64,000 nucleotides of DNA from Zizania palustris (lineage: Eukaryota > Streptophyta > Magnoliopsida > Poales > Poaceae): NCBI GenBank assembly GCA_019279435.1, contig JAAALK010000289.1:86459023-86523022 (forward strand). The letters are read 5' to 3'. How positions within the stretch are numbered: the first letter of the stretch is position 1; every line of letters begins with the position of its first letter. The notes under the pieces are model-generated. The model made no database searches. It saw only the letters and a program-made list of their open reading frames with translations, and was not told the origin of the DNA. Shown here piece by piece: positions 20,845 to 32,157 of the stretch. A program made the translations under genes and the position numbers.

Positions 20845-20970
20845 CCCCGCCGCACGGCGCACGGCCTACGCTTCCCCTGCCCACTTGTCGCACTCTTTCT
20901 CCTCGCTCTCGGCAGCAACCACCTGTTCTCTGAGCGCTCGCTCCTTGCTTCTTTCTCGCCTCCTTTCGCC

Positions 20971-23900
20971 ATGGTGGAGAACGCAGCCCCAGCTGTGGCG
21001 ATGGACCCCCGCTTCCTGCAACACCAGATGGCGGCGGCGGCTATAGTGGCTGTGACGGCGCCTGGTGCAGGAGAGGTGTGCGACGCACAAGAGCTCCGTC
21101 CCGCTTCGGAGCGGTTTTGGGAGCATACGTTGGAGCTCGGCTCGTCGGCGTGCACCGATGCGTCGATCGAGCAAGTGACCAGAGCCCGCCTCGGCCCTGA
21201 TGCACTAGCGAGGAAGCCGGGCCGGGAAACGGTCCCGCAGCCGCGAGAGGGCGAAGTCGTCGTCTTTGAGGCTTTCTTCGACGCGGGACTGGGGTTCCCC
21301 GCTTCGGAGCTCCTCGCCAGGGTGCTGGACGCCTTCCACCTGGAGCTCCCACAGTTATCCCCAAATGTCAGGGCCCGCCTCACCATTTTCGAGTGGGCCA
21401 TGCACGCTGAAGGCTGCGAGGGGAGAGCGGAGGTCTTCGCGCAGATGCACGAAGCTCTCTGCCAGCCAAAGAAGAAGGGGGGCGAATCCTGGCCTTTGGG
21501 AGCATCAACTTCCAGCTCCGGAGGAGGTATGCGGACTCCTTCCAGGCGAAGGCCATCAACGAAAGATGGTACTCCAAGTCGGTGAACCGCTGGTTTTATG
21601 TCCACGTGGGGCTCAGCTCTGGTCTCGCCGGGCCCCCGCGCCACATCTGGTTTCGGAGGGAGGCGCGCGTCGGGGCCAACGTCGGCTCGATCTCCGCGAG
21701 GATCCAACTCTTCCAGATAGTTGCCTGTCGGATGAGCATGCGGGACCTGGCAGAGGAGTTCGTGGCCCTCGAAATTCCCCCGCTGAAGGAAGAGTGGTCG
21801 GCGTCACTACGGAGCAGCCAGGACGAATCAACACCGACAGAGCTCTCCCGCCATCTTGGTAAGCTTCTGCATTCCCTATCCTTGTTTCCTTTTTCCGTGC
21901 TTCGAAAAATACTCTGGCCCTAATCTTCGAATACAGGGTCGCTTCTCGCACGGACCCCCGAGGAGGTGGCCCGTGTAACGGAGTGGATCCTTGGAGTCCC
22001 TACCTTGGCCGAATGCACCCGGCGGCTGGATTTGGTGGGCTCCTGGGAGCGTTTCAATAGAGTGTGGGGGGCACTTGAGCTCTCGCCCCCACCTCTCCCG
22101 GAGGGGGAGGCCCTCCGGGCCATTTCGAAAAGGAAGGTGGCTGAACCCGACGGTGGCCTTTCCCCCCGGCGCCCTTCCAAGAAGAAAAAGGTGGTGAAGG
22201 GTCCGAAGCGGCTTTCCCCGAGCCATTCCTCCGCATCCCACTCCGAGTGGGGGTGCTTCAGCGACCGGGCCTGATCGGAGTCCGAGGACCCTCCGATAGC
22301 TCCGAACCCGAGTCGATCAGTCCGGCGGGGCATCGGAAGGGCTGGAGACGCCCTCTCTTGTCCGGACCCTGCAACGTCCGAGCCGGGGACCGAGCGGGAC
22401 GCGCCAACCACCGAAGCTGCTCCGCCCCCCAAGACTGCTCCTTCGCGCGAGCCGGCTTCGGAGGGGGTCTCCGCCAGCTCCCGGGGGAGCAGGGAGACAG
22501 AGCCTAGACACAGGAGGGTTGGCTGACCCGCTCGGCGCCATCGAGGGGAGTGCCGATGTGGAAGCCGAGCACGTCGCGGCGGCGGCGGGCTCCCCAGTGA
22601 ACTCGATAGACAACTTGTTCTATCGCCCGAACCCTTCGGGGCATGCCCAGCTTTCGGGGGACCTCGCCGAGGTCGCGAACGAAGGTATGCCAACTTGTCG
22701 AACCCTTCTTCCCGAAGCGCCAGGCCTTCTCATCTTCAGCCCTTATTTGCTTCGCGCAGGCACGTCCGTCCAGGGCGTCGATCCAACTGTTACACATCCC
22801 GAGGACACCGCGGATGCGAGGTCTGGAGCTCCTGCCAACACAACGAGGGCCGCGGGGCCGCGGGGCAGGGCGGAGTCTGGAGCCTCCGAAGGGGCCTCTC
22901 TGGAGGCTGTAGAGGACGAAGGGGTTCGACCCCGGCCCCCCTCCAGCCCTCGGGGCGCGCGCTCCAGCGTGCCCCTCTTGAGCCCTTACATGTCGGTCGG
23001 CGAGGACTTCACGTCCAAGGTGGCTCCCGTTCACGACTATTACCTGCACCTGGGCGAGGCTCCGGTGATAGATGAGTTGGGGCTGATGCACGGACTGGAG
23101 CTCGGTAGGGCCATCGAGACTGCTGCGGGCCAGGTATTTTCCTGAGCGCCCTTCAACGAGCCCCTAGCTCTTCTTCCTTCTGACCCTCTTCTTTGCTCGC
23201 AGTTAGTCGCGCTGGCGCAAGGATCGCTGCTTTCCCTGCTCTCCGAACGCCATCGCCGCGAAGCGGATTCCTCAGGGCTTGCTGCCCGAGCGGACGCCGC
23301 CGAGGGCCTGGTCCGTGAGCAAGTGGCGAAGATCGAAGGCCTTCGGCTCAAGGCCGCCAGGGTCGAGGCGCTCGAGGCCCAGGTGGCGGAGATGGACTCC
23401 CTCAAAGCCCGCGTTGCGGAGCTGGAAGGGCTCCGGGCTCGGGCCACTCGAGCGGACGAACTGGAGGCGGATGTAGACGCCATACGGGTCCGAGCCGCCG
23501 AGGTTGAAGGGCTTCGAGCTCGAGCCGCAGAAGCGGCACGACTCGAAGGAGAAGTTTCTGCACTCTGGGCTCAAGTCTCGGAGATGGACAACCTTCGAGA
23601 GGCGGCAGCCAACGCCGAGGTCCTCGGGGCCCGAGTGCTTCATCTGGAGCGGGCTGAGGTGGACCTCGTTGCCCGGAAAGGGGAGATAACCGAGGCGCTC
23701 GTGGAGGCGGGGAAGACGGCGGCTGATACAGCGGTGTCTCTCAGGAGGGTGTTAGCGCGCTATGGCACCGGGTGCGGCGCGTTCAACATCGACCGGGAGC
23801 CCCTGGTCCGCCGGGTAAAGTTTATCCAAGCAGCCGTTCGGAAATACACTTCACCGTGTCGACGTACGGTGAGGTGTCTGCTCGGGTGGCCGCCTTCGGA

Positions 23901-24155
23901 CTTCTTCGACACCTCGAGGCTTCTGGTCTTCCTCTTCCTTCACCTTCGACCCCACACCCGGTCACCTTCATAGGGGACCACCACCGATCACCGAGCCCGG
24001 CGGTGACTCGATCTTGGAGGGCGCTTAAGGCGATCTGGCAGACCGAGGGCCCCGAAGTGATCAAGGCCTGGTTGGAGGAAGCGCTTCGCTCCGGCGGTCC
24101 TCCGGCCCCTTTGAAGCCTTCGGCCTCGGCCCGCCAGCCAGACCCGAAGGTGTAG
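20971..24155 (+). pseudogene. T2 antisense gene: gypsy-type transposon domain plus coiled coil
   Basis: Same four-exon layout as in T1: exons 20971-21858, 21937-22684, 22760-23133 and 23203-24155, with GT-AG introns of 78, 75 and 69 bp at homologous places and phases. The domain block reads VVVFEAFFDAGLGFPAS, LAIFEW-like LTIFEWAMHAEGCEG, HEALCQPKKKGG, then NRWFYVHVGL. The exon 4 coiled coil is followed by YGTGCGAFNIDREPLVRR and the end PDPKV. Breaks against T1: one base lost near 21485, TGA near 22272, one base gained near 22515, one base lost near 23840. The donor-like AAG/GTGTAG at 24149 is kept but the downstream exon is gone. AATAAA follows at about 24216. Confidence 0.82.
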
Positions 24156-24434
24156 CTTTCTCAGGACTCCCGCGCTACATACCCTGTAATAGCTCTAGGA
24201 ACTTGGTTATATATCAATAAAGAGTACCTTCTTCCTCGCTCTCGACTCGTGACAAATGTTGTACGTTGTATGCCACCTTTCTGCTTTGTTCAATATACAT
24301 GGCCGAGGCTTTTCTCCTTGCTCCTTTCCCCCTCCCCTCCTTAGCGAGTAAGCGGCTTGCCGGTTGGTCGTTAATTGGCTAGGGGGAAAGGCTCGATGGA
24401 TATGTTGTACCAACGAGGGTAAGGTACCTTGGAG

Positions 24435-25310
24435 CACGGAACCCGAGTGAGGGTGCGTCAAGCCAGGGCTTTGAAGCCAATTCGGGGGCGCGTCGAGTCG
24501 GGGCTCGGAAGCCAATGCAGGGGTGCGCCGAGCAGGAGCTCGGAACCTGAGTGAAGGTGCGTCGAGCTGGGGCTCGAAAGCCAGTTTGGAGGTGCGTCGA
24601 GCCGGAGCTTGGAACCCGAGGGAGGGCGCATCGAGCCAGGGCTCGGAAGCCAATTCGGAGGTGCGTCGAGCCGGAGCTCGGAACCTGAGGGAGGGCGCGT
24701 CGAACCGGGGCTCGGAAGCCAATTCGGAGGTGCGTCGAGCCAGAGCTCAGAACATGAGTGAGGGCGCACCGAGCCGGGGCTCGGAAGCCAATTCAGAGGT
24801 GCGTCGAGCCGGAGCTCGGAACCTGAGTGAGGGCACCTCGAGCCGGGGCTCGGAAGCCAGTTTGGAGGTGCGTCGAGTCGGAGCTCGGAAGCCAATTCGG
24901 AGGTGCGTCGAGCCGGAGCTCAGAACCTGAGTGAGGGCGCATCGAGCTGGGGCTCGGAAGCCAGTTTGGAGGTGCGTCGAGCCGGAGCTCGGAACTCGAG
25001 GGAGGGCGCGTCGAGCCGGGGCTCGGAAGCCAATTTGGAGGTGCGTCGAGCCGGAGGTCGGAACCTGAGTGAGGGCGCATCGAGCCGGGGCTCGGAAGCC
25101 AATTCGGAGGTGCGACGAGCCGAAGCTCAGAACCTGAGTGAGGGCGCATCGAGCCGGGGCTCGGAAGCCAGTTTGGAGGTGCGTCGAGCCGGAGCTCGGA
25201 ACCCGAGGGAGGGCGCGTCGAGCCGGGGCTCGGAAGCCAGTTTGGAGGTGCGTCGAGCCAGAGCTCGGAACCTGAGTGAGGGCGCATCGAGTCGGGCTCG
25301 GAAGCCAATG
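24435..25310. repeat. T2 minisatellite, 69 bp unit made of two 34-35 bp halves
   Basis: About 12-13 copies of a dimer: GCGTCGAGCCGGAGCTCGGA plus ACCTGAGTGAGGGC, then GCATCGAGCCGGGGCTCGGA plus AGCCAATTCGGAGGT. Each half resembles the 36 bp unit of T1 (TCGAG...AGCTCGGAACC), so the arrays share an ancestor but T2 evolved a two-part unit. Open frames across it are artefacts of the period. Confidence 0.93.
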
Positions 25311-25441
25311 CGCTTGGTGAATCGAAACTTTTAGTGTTGTTGCGCGATCACTACGGGCGAAAACGATCGCTGACGATTTTATTACTTAATTGGGATACAA
25401 GAGCAGGCATTCTTGGCCGCTGGGGGGATACGCATATGTAA

Positions 25442-26398
25442 TTACGGGAAGTATCGCTTCAGGTGCTCCGCATCCCAAGCATGCTTCAGTTCCTCGCCTT
25501 CCAAGGTAGCGAGTCGGTAGGAGCCAGGGCGGCCGGAACTGGTTATGATATATGGTCCTTCCCACTTGTTGCCCAGTTTCGTCAGAGCGGCTACCGCGCG
25601 AAGGACGAGGTGCCCTGGCTGGAACTCATTGTGCTTGACCTTGGGATCGTACCTAGCACTCGTCTCCTTTTGATACTGGGAGAGATTTGCCACGGCTCGG
25701 AGCCTCGTTTCTTCTGCCAGGTCAAGGGAGACGGCGCGCTCTTGATCAGCTTCAGGTGTTATGGCGCGTAGCGAGCCGGCTCGAAGCTCCGTTGGGGTCA
25801 TTGCTTCGTCGCCAAAGAGGAGGCGGAACGGGGTGAATCCGGTAGCTCGGGAAGGGGTGGTCCGTATGGACCACAAGATCTTCGGTAGTTCTTCAGGCCA
25901 CAAGCCTTTGGCTAGTCCCACGATGCGCTTGTTGAGGCCCGAGAGTATGTGCCCATTGGCCCGCTCCACAGCTCCGTTAGACTGAGGATGCCAAACTGCG
26001 GAGAAACAGAGCTGGACTCCTAACTCGTCGCAGAATGCCCCAAAGGCCCCAGCGTCGAATTGCGTTCTGTTGTCCAACGTGAGCTGTCTGGGTACTCCGA
26101 AATGGCACACGATATTCTGCCAGAAGAATTTCTGGACGCTCCGGGATGTGATGGAAGTCAGTGGATCGGCTTCGACCCATTTAGAGAAGTACTCGACGGT
26201 GACGACCGCAAAGCGCAAATTGCATTTCGCTCTAGGAAATGGCCCAATGAGGTCCATCCCCAATCGAGCCAACGGCCATACCGGGGGGATGGGCCGCAGG
26301 CTGACCGGGGGGCGGTGGCTCTGCCGCCCTATCCACTGGCACCCTTGGCAGGTGCGGACGAGACCTTCGGCATCTGCAACAATCGTGGGCCAGTACAC
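25442..26398 (-). pseudogene. T2 pol: integrase
   Basis: 318 open codons holding CQGCQW, MDLIGPFPR, LTLDNRTQFD and NGAVERANG (the catalytic triad positions), then the C-terminal module GNKWEGPYIITSSGRPGSY and the end HAWDAEHLKRYF. TGA just upstream (about 26401) replaces Arg in ALRQG, judged from T1, and separates it from RNase H. Confidence 0.93.
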
Positions 26399-26404
26399 GC
26401 CTTG

Positions 26405-27616
26405 TCAGAGAGCTTTGCCGGCGAGAGCCCGTGGAGCCAGGTGGCTTCCACATAGCCCCTCATGGATTTCTCGGAGCATGGTCACTCCGTCCGAGTTAGA
26501 GATGCAACGGAGTAGCGGAGAACATACTCCCGACTTGTATAGGATGCCATCAATGACCTGGAAGGACCTGGCGCGGAGCTGGAGGCGAACTTGGTCCGGA
26601 CTAGGATGATCATCTTCGCTGCCCGTGAGCATGCGCAGGATGGGCTCCCGCCAATCGTCGCCGACCGTACACAAGACCGAAGCTGGCCAGGGTGACGGCG
26701 GTGGCTCGGACGATGCAGAGGTGGATGCCTCGCTGTGAGAGGGCGCCGAAGGTTGGAAAATTTCCTCGAAGAAGGCGCTCGGGGGCAGCGCTTGGGCTCC
26801 TGCTCCGGCTTTGGCGAGGGCATCGGCTTGGCTGTTTTCGCCGTGCGGGATGTTTTGAATGGATATGCCCTTGAAGGAAGCTTCGAGTCTGCGGATGGCG
26901 TCGAGGTAGGAAGCGAGGTCTGGGTGCCTAGCCTGGAAACTCTTGTCGATATGCCCAGCGACTATTTGGGAATCGGTCTTGATGACGACACGTGCCGCTC
27001 CTAGCACGTGCGCCTTGTGGAGACCTAAAAGGACTCCCTCGTACTCGGCGATGTTGTTGGTAGACTTGAAGTTTAGTCGAGCGGAATACAGGGCCTGCTG
27101 GCCGGAGGGGGAGATGATAACTGCTCCGGCCCCAGCCCCCGAAGCCTGGTAAGCACTGTCCGAAAAGACGGTCCAGACCCCCTCGCTTGCTTCTGTGCCT
27201 ACACGATCAGAGGCCATCGTCCACTCCGCGACGAAGTCGGCGAGGATTTGGGACTTGATGGCTGTCCGGGCGACGAAGGAGATCCCAAATGGGGCCAACT
27301 CCACCGCCCACTTTCCGATGCGGCTAGTGGCGTCCTTGTTCCAGAACATATCGCCTAGTGGGTAGGCAGTCGGGATGATGACATCATGAGCCAGGAAGTA
27401 GTGCCAAAGCTTCCGGGATGCCATGACGAGGGCATAGGCCACCTTCTCGAGCTCGGAGTACCGAGCCTTAGCTCCGGCGAGGGCTTCGGAAACGAAGTAG
27501 ACGGGGCGTTGAATCAGCTTCCCGTCGAGTTTCTCCTCTTGGACTAGAGTCGCACTGCCGGAGGCGGCGAGGTAGACCAATAAGGGACTGTCGGCCTGGG
27601 GTGTGGCGAGGGCCAC
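26405..27616 (-). pseudogene. T2 pol: first and second RNase H, start of integrase
   Basis: Open for 403 codons. First RNase H: LVYLAASG, PVYFVSEALAGAKARYSELEK, GKWAVELAPFGISFVAR. Second RNase H: VWTVFSDSAYQASGAGAGAVI, NNIAEYEGVLLGLHKA, VIKTDSQIVAGHIDKSF. In the second domain SDS replaces SDG at the usual first acidic motif. It continues to HLAPRALAGKAL of the integrase N-terminus. It is the best copy in the window for checking the T1 frame across its own stops. Confidence 0.92.
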
Positions 27617-27683
27617 GAGACCGGAGAGATATTCCTTGATCTGCTTGAAGCAGTCCTGACATTCGGGGGTCCACTCAAAATGC

Positions 27684-28262
27684 TTAGAACCTCAAAGTGC
27701 CTTGAAGATGGGCAAACTTTGCTCCGCTGATCTTGGTAAAAATCGGCCGAGGGCTGCCAACCGCCCGGCCAGCTTCTGCGCTTGCTTCAGGTTCTGAGGG
27801 GGGGGACATGTTCTGCAATGCATTAACTTGTGTCGGGCTGGCTTCGATGCCCCGGCTGGAAACCAGATACCCGAGCAGCTTCCCTGCACGTGCTCCGAAG
27901 ACACATTTCTGTGGGTTGAGTCGGATTCCACACCGCCGAAGGCTGTCAAAAGTCTCAGTTATATCCGAGTTGTGATGGTTCTTGGTGGTACTTTTGATGA
28001 CGATGTCGTCCATGTATGCTTCCACGTTATGCCCCATCTGATGACCCAAAGCTTTGGAGATCAATCTTGAAAAAGTAGCCCCGGCATTGCGGAGGTCGAA
28101 GGGCATCCGGACGTAACAGAACACTCCCGCGGGGGTGACGAAGCTTGTTTTGACTTGGTCTTCGGGTTTTAACCAGATCTGGTGATAGCCGGAACAAGCA
28201 TCAAGAAAACTAAGGAGCTCCGCTCCGGCTGTAGAATCGACTAGCTGGTCGATGCGGGGCAT
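27684..28262 (-). pseudogene. T2 pol: reverse transcriptase core
   Basis: 192 open codons with MPRIDQLVDSTAGAELLSFL, CSGYHQIWLKPEDQ, GVFCYVRMPFDLRNAGATFS and AYMDDIVIKS (about 28003-28014), then LLGYLVSSRGIEASPTQV. A TGA near 27690 replaces Arg (CGA in T1 at the same codon, in KALRGSKHF). Near 28279 TGA replaces Cys of NKACPRDP. The Gly-to-Asp change in PFDLRN affects a normally constant position. Confidence 0.92.
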
Positions 28263-28280
28263 GGGGTAGGGGTCAAGGGG

Positions 28281-29990
28281 TCAGGCTTTATTCAGAGAAG
28301 TAAAGTCGATACACATGCGCCACTTTCCAGATGTTTTCTTCTGGACAAAAACTGGGTTGGACAACCACTCAGTATGACCCACTTCCCGGATGACCCTCGC
28401 TCGAAGCAGCTTCTCTATCTCAGCCTTGGCGAGCTCGGCTCGTTCGAAGGAAAGCTTCCGGAGCCCCTTGCGGACCGGCCGAGCTTTCGGGTGAACCGCC
28501 AGCGTGTGCTCAATGATCGAGCAGTCGACGCCAGTAAGGTCTTCGTCGGATCGTGCGAAGATGTCGAGGTTGCCGCGGATGATGCCCTCGAGCTGCGCCG
28601 ACACCTCCGGCTCCAGACCCCCTCCGAACATGATCGGGTACTCCTTCCCGTCTTGGGTTAAGATCTTGGTAATGACCTCCCCCTCCGGGAGAGGTTTTGC
28701 TGGGCGGCCCTTCTGCCCGGGGTCCCCGCCTCCGGGGAGGCTGGCTCCTTCGGCGCCTTCATGGATGTTGTGAATCTGTCGTGGCTCTAATGGTGCCGAG
28801 TGACCGTACTCGACCCGGCGGGCTGCGGCTTGGTCACCCAGGATTGACAACACCCCTCCTAGAGTTGGCATCTTGAGGCATAGGTAGTTGTGGTGCGCGA
28901 TGGCTCCGAAGCGATTGAGCATCCCCCTTCCGAAGATGGCGTTGTAGGCGTACGGAGCATCGACCACGTTGAATAGGATCTCTTCGCAGCGCTGAAGGGT
29001 GGAGTCGCCGAAGGTCACCTCCAGCGTGACCTGGCCCAGGGCATCGAGCGGGGGGCCTGCGAAGCCTTGGAGCAGACATGAAGCCGGCAGTAGGTGCTTG
29101 CGCGACAGGCACAGCTGATCGAAGGCCTGCACGAAGATGATGTCAGCGGAACTCCCTCCGTCAACCCGTATGCGACGCACCTCAACTCCGGCAATGTCTG
29201 CTGAGATAACGAGGGGGTCAGCGTGCGGGAACTTGACTCCGGAGGCATCTTCAGTGGTGAAGGTGATGGGAACATGGGACCATTCCGGGAGGGATGAGGG
29301 GCCGGACGTGCCGATATGTCCGACCTCCCGAACGTAGTCCCGCCACTGTCGCTTGGACAGAGCCCCCAGGGCTCCCCCTCCGGATATGGGGAGGACCACT
29401 CGCTTCCCCCGATCCGGTGCATCCTCGAGCTTGGGGGCCGGGACCCTACCGAACTCCGGGGCCAGGCCCATGACTTCCAGCTCGTCGCGGCGCCCGACTA
29501 CCTTGAGTGCTTCTGGGTGAGGGATAGGGATCCCCCTGTCGGTGGAACCGTGGCCGACATTGCGCTCGAGGTAGTCGCTACGGAGGGCGAGTATGGTCCG
29601 GCAGGAGTCGGTGTCGTGGCTCCGGTTTTCGCCGTGGACGCTGCAGTGGAAGGTGGCTCCTCCAGGGAGCGCCCGAGATGGAGCCTTGGCCCCGGCGGAG
29701 CGACCTCCGTCGGGCGTGTGCAGGTACTTAGCAGGGGCTCGAGGGGTAATACTGAGAACCTCCCCCCGCAGATGCTTTCGGCCCCGCCGGGAGTCCCGGT
29801 GGACGGAGTCCTGCCGACTAGAATCTTGGCGGAGGAAGTCGGGAGTGGGGTGGCTTCCCCGGTTGAGGTCCGGCGGGGCTTCGTACGCCCTAGCGCCCGA
29901 GGCCCAGACAGGGACTATCATTGCCTGCTGGCGCATTTGGCCCTCTTTGGACCGAGCGTATTCCTCGAAATACGTCATAAGCTGCGCCAC
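28281..29990 (-). pseudogene. T2 gag C-terminus, protease and RT start
   Basis: 569 open codons. Gag end (MAQLMTYFEEYARSKEGQ), Cys/His segment CSVHGENRSHDTDSC, protease IRVDGGSSADIIF (Asp of the active site), the long PR-RT linker with DAPYAYNAIFGRGMLNRF and NLDIFARSDEDLTGVD, then RT to CIDFTSLNKA, where a stop follows. T1 reads FAWSDED where T2 has FARSDED. Confidence 0.92.
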
Positions 29991-30971
29991 CGAAGTGATA
30001 GGTTTTCGGTGGAGCTTGTAGAGGAGGCCTGGGTGGGTGACGCCTTCCCGGGCAGCGTCGATGACCGAGGAAGCCGAGAGCCCCTTGATCTGGGCCTTGG
30101 TGTGCGCGAAGCGCTGGGAGTACTACCGCAAAGTCTCTCCGGGCTGCTGCTTCACTTGGAAGAGGCTCCCGGTGGACATTGGGGCCACGAAGGTCCCCTG
30201 GAAATTGTTGACGAATTTTTTTCTCAGCTGATCCCACGTATGGATGGTCCCAGGTCGGAGCGACCAGAACCATCGAAGCGCGATCCCTTCGAGCGCCAGG
30301 GGGAAGCATTTAGCCATGGTGTCCCTTCTTCCTCCGGACGCTTCTATCACCAGACCATACGAACGGGAGAACTCCCCGGGGTCGGAATCCCCGGAGTACT
30401 TGGGAAGCTTGGCAGTGCAAAACTTTGAACCGAAGCGCACCCTCTGAAGGTCCGGGTGCAGGGGGGACTCTTCGTCGTAGGACGCAATTTCTCCCTCCGC
30501 CGGATCCTCGTCATCGCTCAGAGCCACGGCCACATCTTTCGTGGCGCGGAGGGGCTACGGAGGGCGGAGCGACACCTCCTGGCGCCACAAGGCCAGTTCT
30601 GCCTTCAGCCGAGTGTTCTCGGCGGCCAGGGCATCAGTTTGGCTCCCGCTTCCTCCTGAAGCGGTATCGGGGTCCCGTGAGCGGACGTAGTCGGTCCGAA
30701 TGGACACCACCGGGGGTCCGCTCGGAGGACGCTGCTCCGGCGGCTCCTCCGGCAACCCTGCCAGGTTGACGGAGGCTGGCTCAGGTACGCCGATAGGGCC
30801 CCAGGCCTCGGGCGTCCCTTCCGGCACCTGGGTTGGCTCCAGGGAGGGCGCCCCAATGGGCGCAACAGCGGGGGCCGGAGGACTGGGGTCGGGGACCGAA
30901 GCAGGCTCGACCCCAACAGCGCGGGCTGACCGGCGCAGAGGAACCGTGCTTGCTCCCTTCCGACCCGACAT
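29991..30971 (-). pseudogene. T2 gag: N-terminal and capsid part
   Basis: Begins MSGRKGASTVPLRRSAR at 30971, matching the T1 start. A TAG near 30555 ends the Pro-rich part. The capsid region is open from 30533 to 30123 (SPLHPDLQRVRFGSKF, GDTMAKCFP-like RRDTMAKCFPLALEG, SLFQVKQQPGETLR) and closes at a TAG that replaces Gln of LRQYSQRF. The rest of the capsid end (30122-29991) is homologous to T1 but broken. Confidence 0.88.
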
Positions 30972-31016
30972 GCTTTGGTGAGTGGGTGTAGAGGACGTTA
31001 GCTTCATGAACTAAGA

Positions 31017-31034
31017 TCCCCACGGACGGCGCCA
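31017..31034 (-). other. T2 primer-binding site
   Basis: The same 18-mer TGGCGCCGTCCGTGGGGA as in T1, two bases inside the 5' LTR on the minus strand. Confidence 0.85.
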
Positions 31035-31036
31035 AC

Positions 31037-31553
31037 TGTTGGAACGACGGGTCGGACCAGCAGGTTTTAGTGGAAATGTAGGGACTTAGTATATTTGGTG
31101 CTCCAGGAGCGTGTGTCGTTACAACTGTAGTTGGGGGGTATTTATAGGGTGCCCCGCCAAGCGGACTATACACAGTACAGACAAGAAGATTTGACTCTGA
31201 CAGCGTATCAGCCGTGTCGGGCGCTGCCTGCGCCGCCCGACACGGCTCAGAGGATCGTGATCCTGTCTCCCCGTATACTTGTCCTTCCTTTTCTCGCCAA
31301 CACTCCTTCCGGATTCATTGCCGTGGGCCGAGGGATGGCCTTCGGCAATCCTCTCCAGGAAGGTGGCCTCCGGCATCCTTCTCCCGGAGGGTGGCCTCCG
31401 GCATCCTTCCCCCGGAGGGTGGCCTCCGGCTTCGTTGCCCGCAGGGTGGCCTCCGGCATCCTTCTCCCGGAGGGTGGCCTCTGGCTTCGTCGCCCGCAGG
31501 GTGGCCTCCAGGTTGTGGGATCCCTTCATCCGTCGGGATTATCTCCCCCAACA
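31037..31553 (-). repeat. T2 right LTR (5' LTR in element orientation)
   Basis: 517 bp, TGTTGGAACG to CCCCCAACA. It lacks a block of roughly 65 bp present in the left LTR; the break lies at a GGAC shared by both edges. It carries more 28 bp GGTGGCCTCCGG units. TATAAATACC is at 31137-31146 on the minus strand. Followed by the second CCAAG. Confidence 0.95.
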
Positions 31554-32157
31554 CCAAGACTCACTCCACTGAGTCCTTTAAGGATAGTCAGCCCAAGGAT
31601 GGAGTGTTCCACGAACAACCTAAAGCTCCACCTAAGAAGCAGATCTGGGTTCCAAAACGTAAAACTCTCCACACTTCTCTTGATTCTTTACCTGGACCCT
31701 CTCACACCAAAGATGCTACACCCAACATCACCAAGCCTAAGAATCCTAGGCCACAACAACTTTCCAAGAAGCCAACCTATCACTGTGAGTTTTGTCAGAG
31801 AGTCAGGCATCTTGAGGAGTTTTGCTTCAGGAGGAAGCGGGTTGAGCGAGCAGAGAGAGCTCGAGGTGGGCAGGAGCAGTTCTACCAGCAGGATGGTAGA
31901 CAGAGAGTTCCTCGACGTAGAGAGAGGCTAGAGGCTAGGCCACGTCGTGTAGGTGGTGGTAGAGGAGACAAAATTTATGATCGTGCTCCGGAGGGTGGTT
32001 TCCATTCCGGCAAAGTTCCAGATCGTTATGGATATGGTTTAGGACCTCGTGACCATGATTTTAGGCAGAACAGAGGACCGTGCTTTGAGCCGCGTTTTGG
32101 TCCAGACTCATATGATTCCTTCTGCTTTCCTACATATGAGTAGATGGCTCAACACTA
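31554..32157 (+). pseudogene. S1 gag, second part (after T2)
   Basis: Begins with the second CCAAG and continues gag as THSTESFKDSQPKDG, then Pro/Lys-rich spacer, a second zinc finger CEFCQRVRHLEEFC, and an Arg/Gly-rich tail RRRERLEARPRRVGGGRGD. In the uninterrupted S3 the same order is seen in one frame. A TAG replaces Gln/Glu before MAQH at about 32142. The tail probably binds RNA. Confidence 0.88.

Larger units (their letters stand above)
19851..31553 (-). mobile_element. T2: Tat-type Ty3/gypsy element with antisense gene
   Basis: Complete 11,703 bp element, closely related to T1 in coding parts but with a different LTR. gag-pol is on the minus strand (30971 to 25442), the antisense gene on the plus strand (20971-24155), and a 69 bp minisatellite lies between them. 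Flanked by CCAAG inside S1 gag. Both gag-pol and the antisense gene are broken. Confidence 0.95.

Noticed and set aside
24207..25334. Repeat proteins over the 69 bp array
   Set aside because: Same period artefact, with no start context or homologue. Kept only as a repeat.
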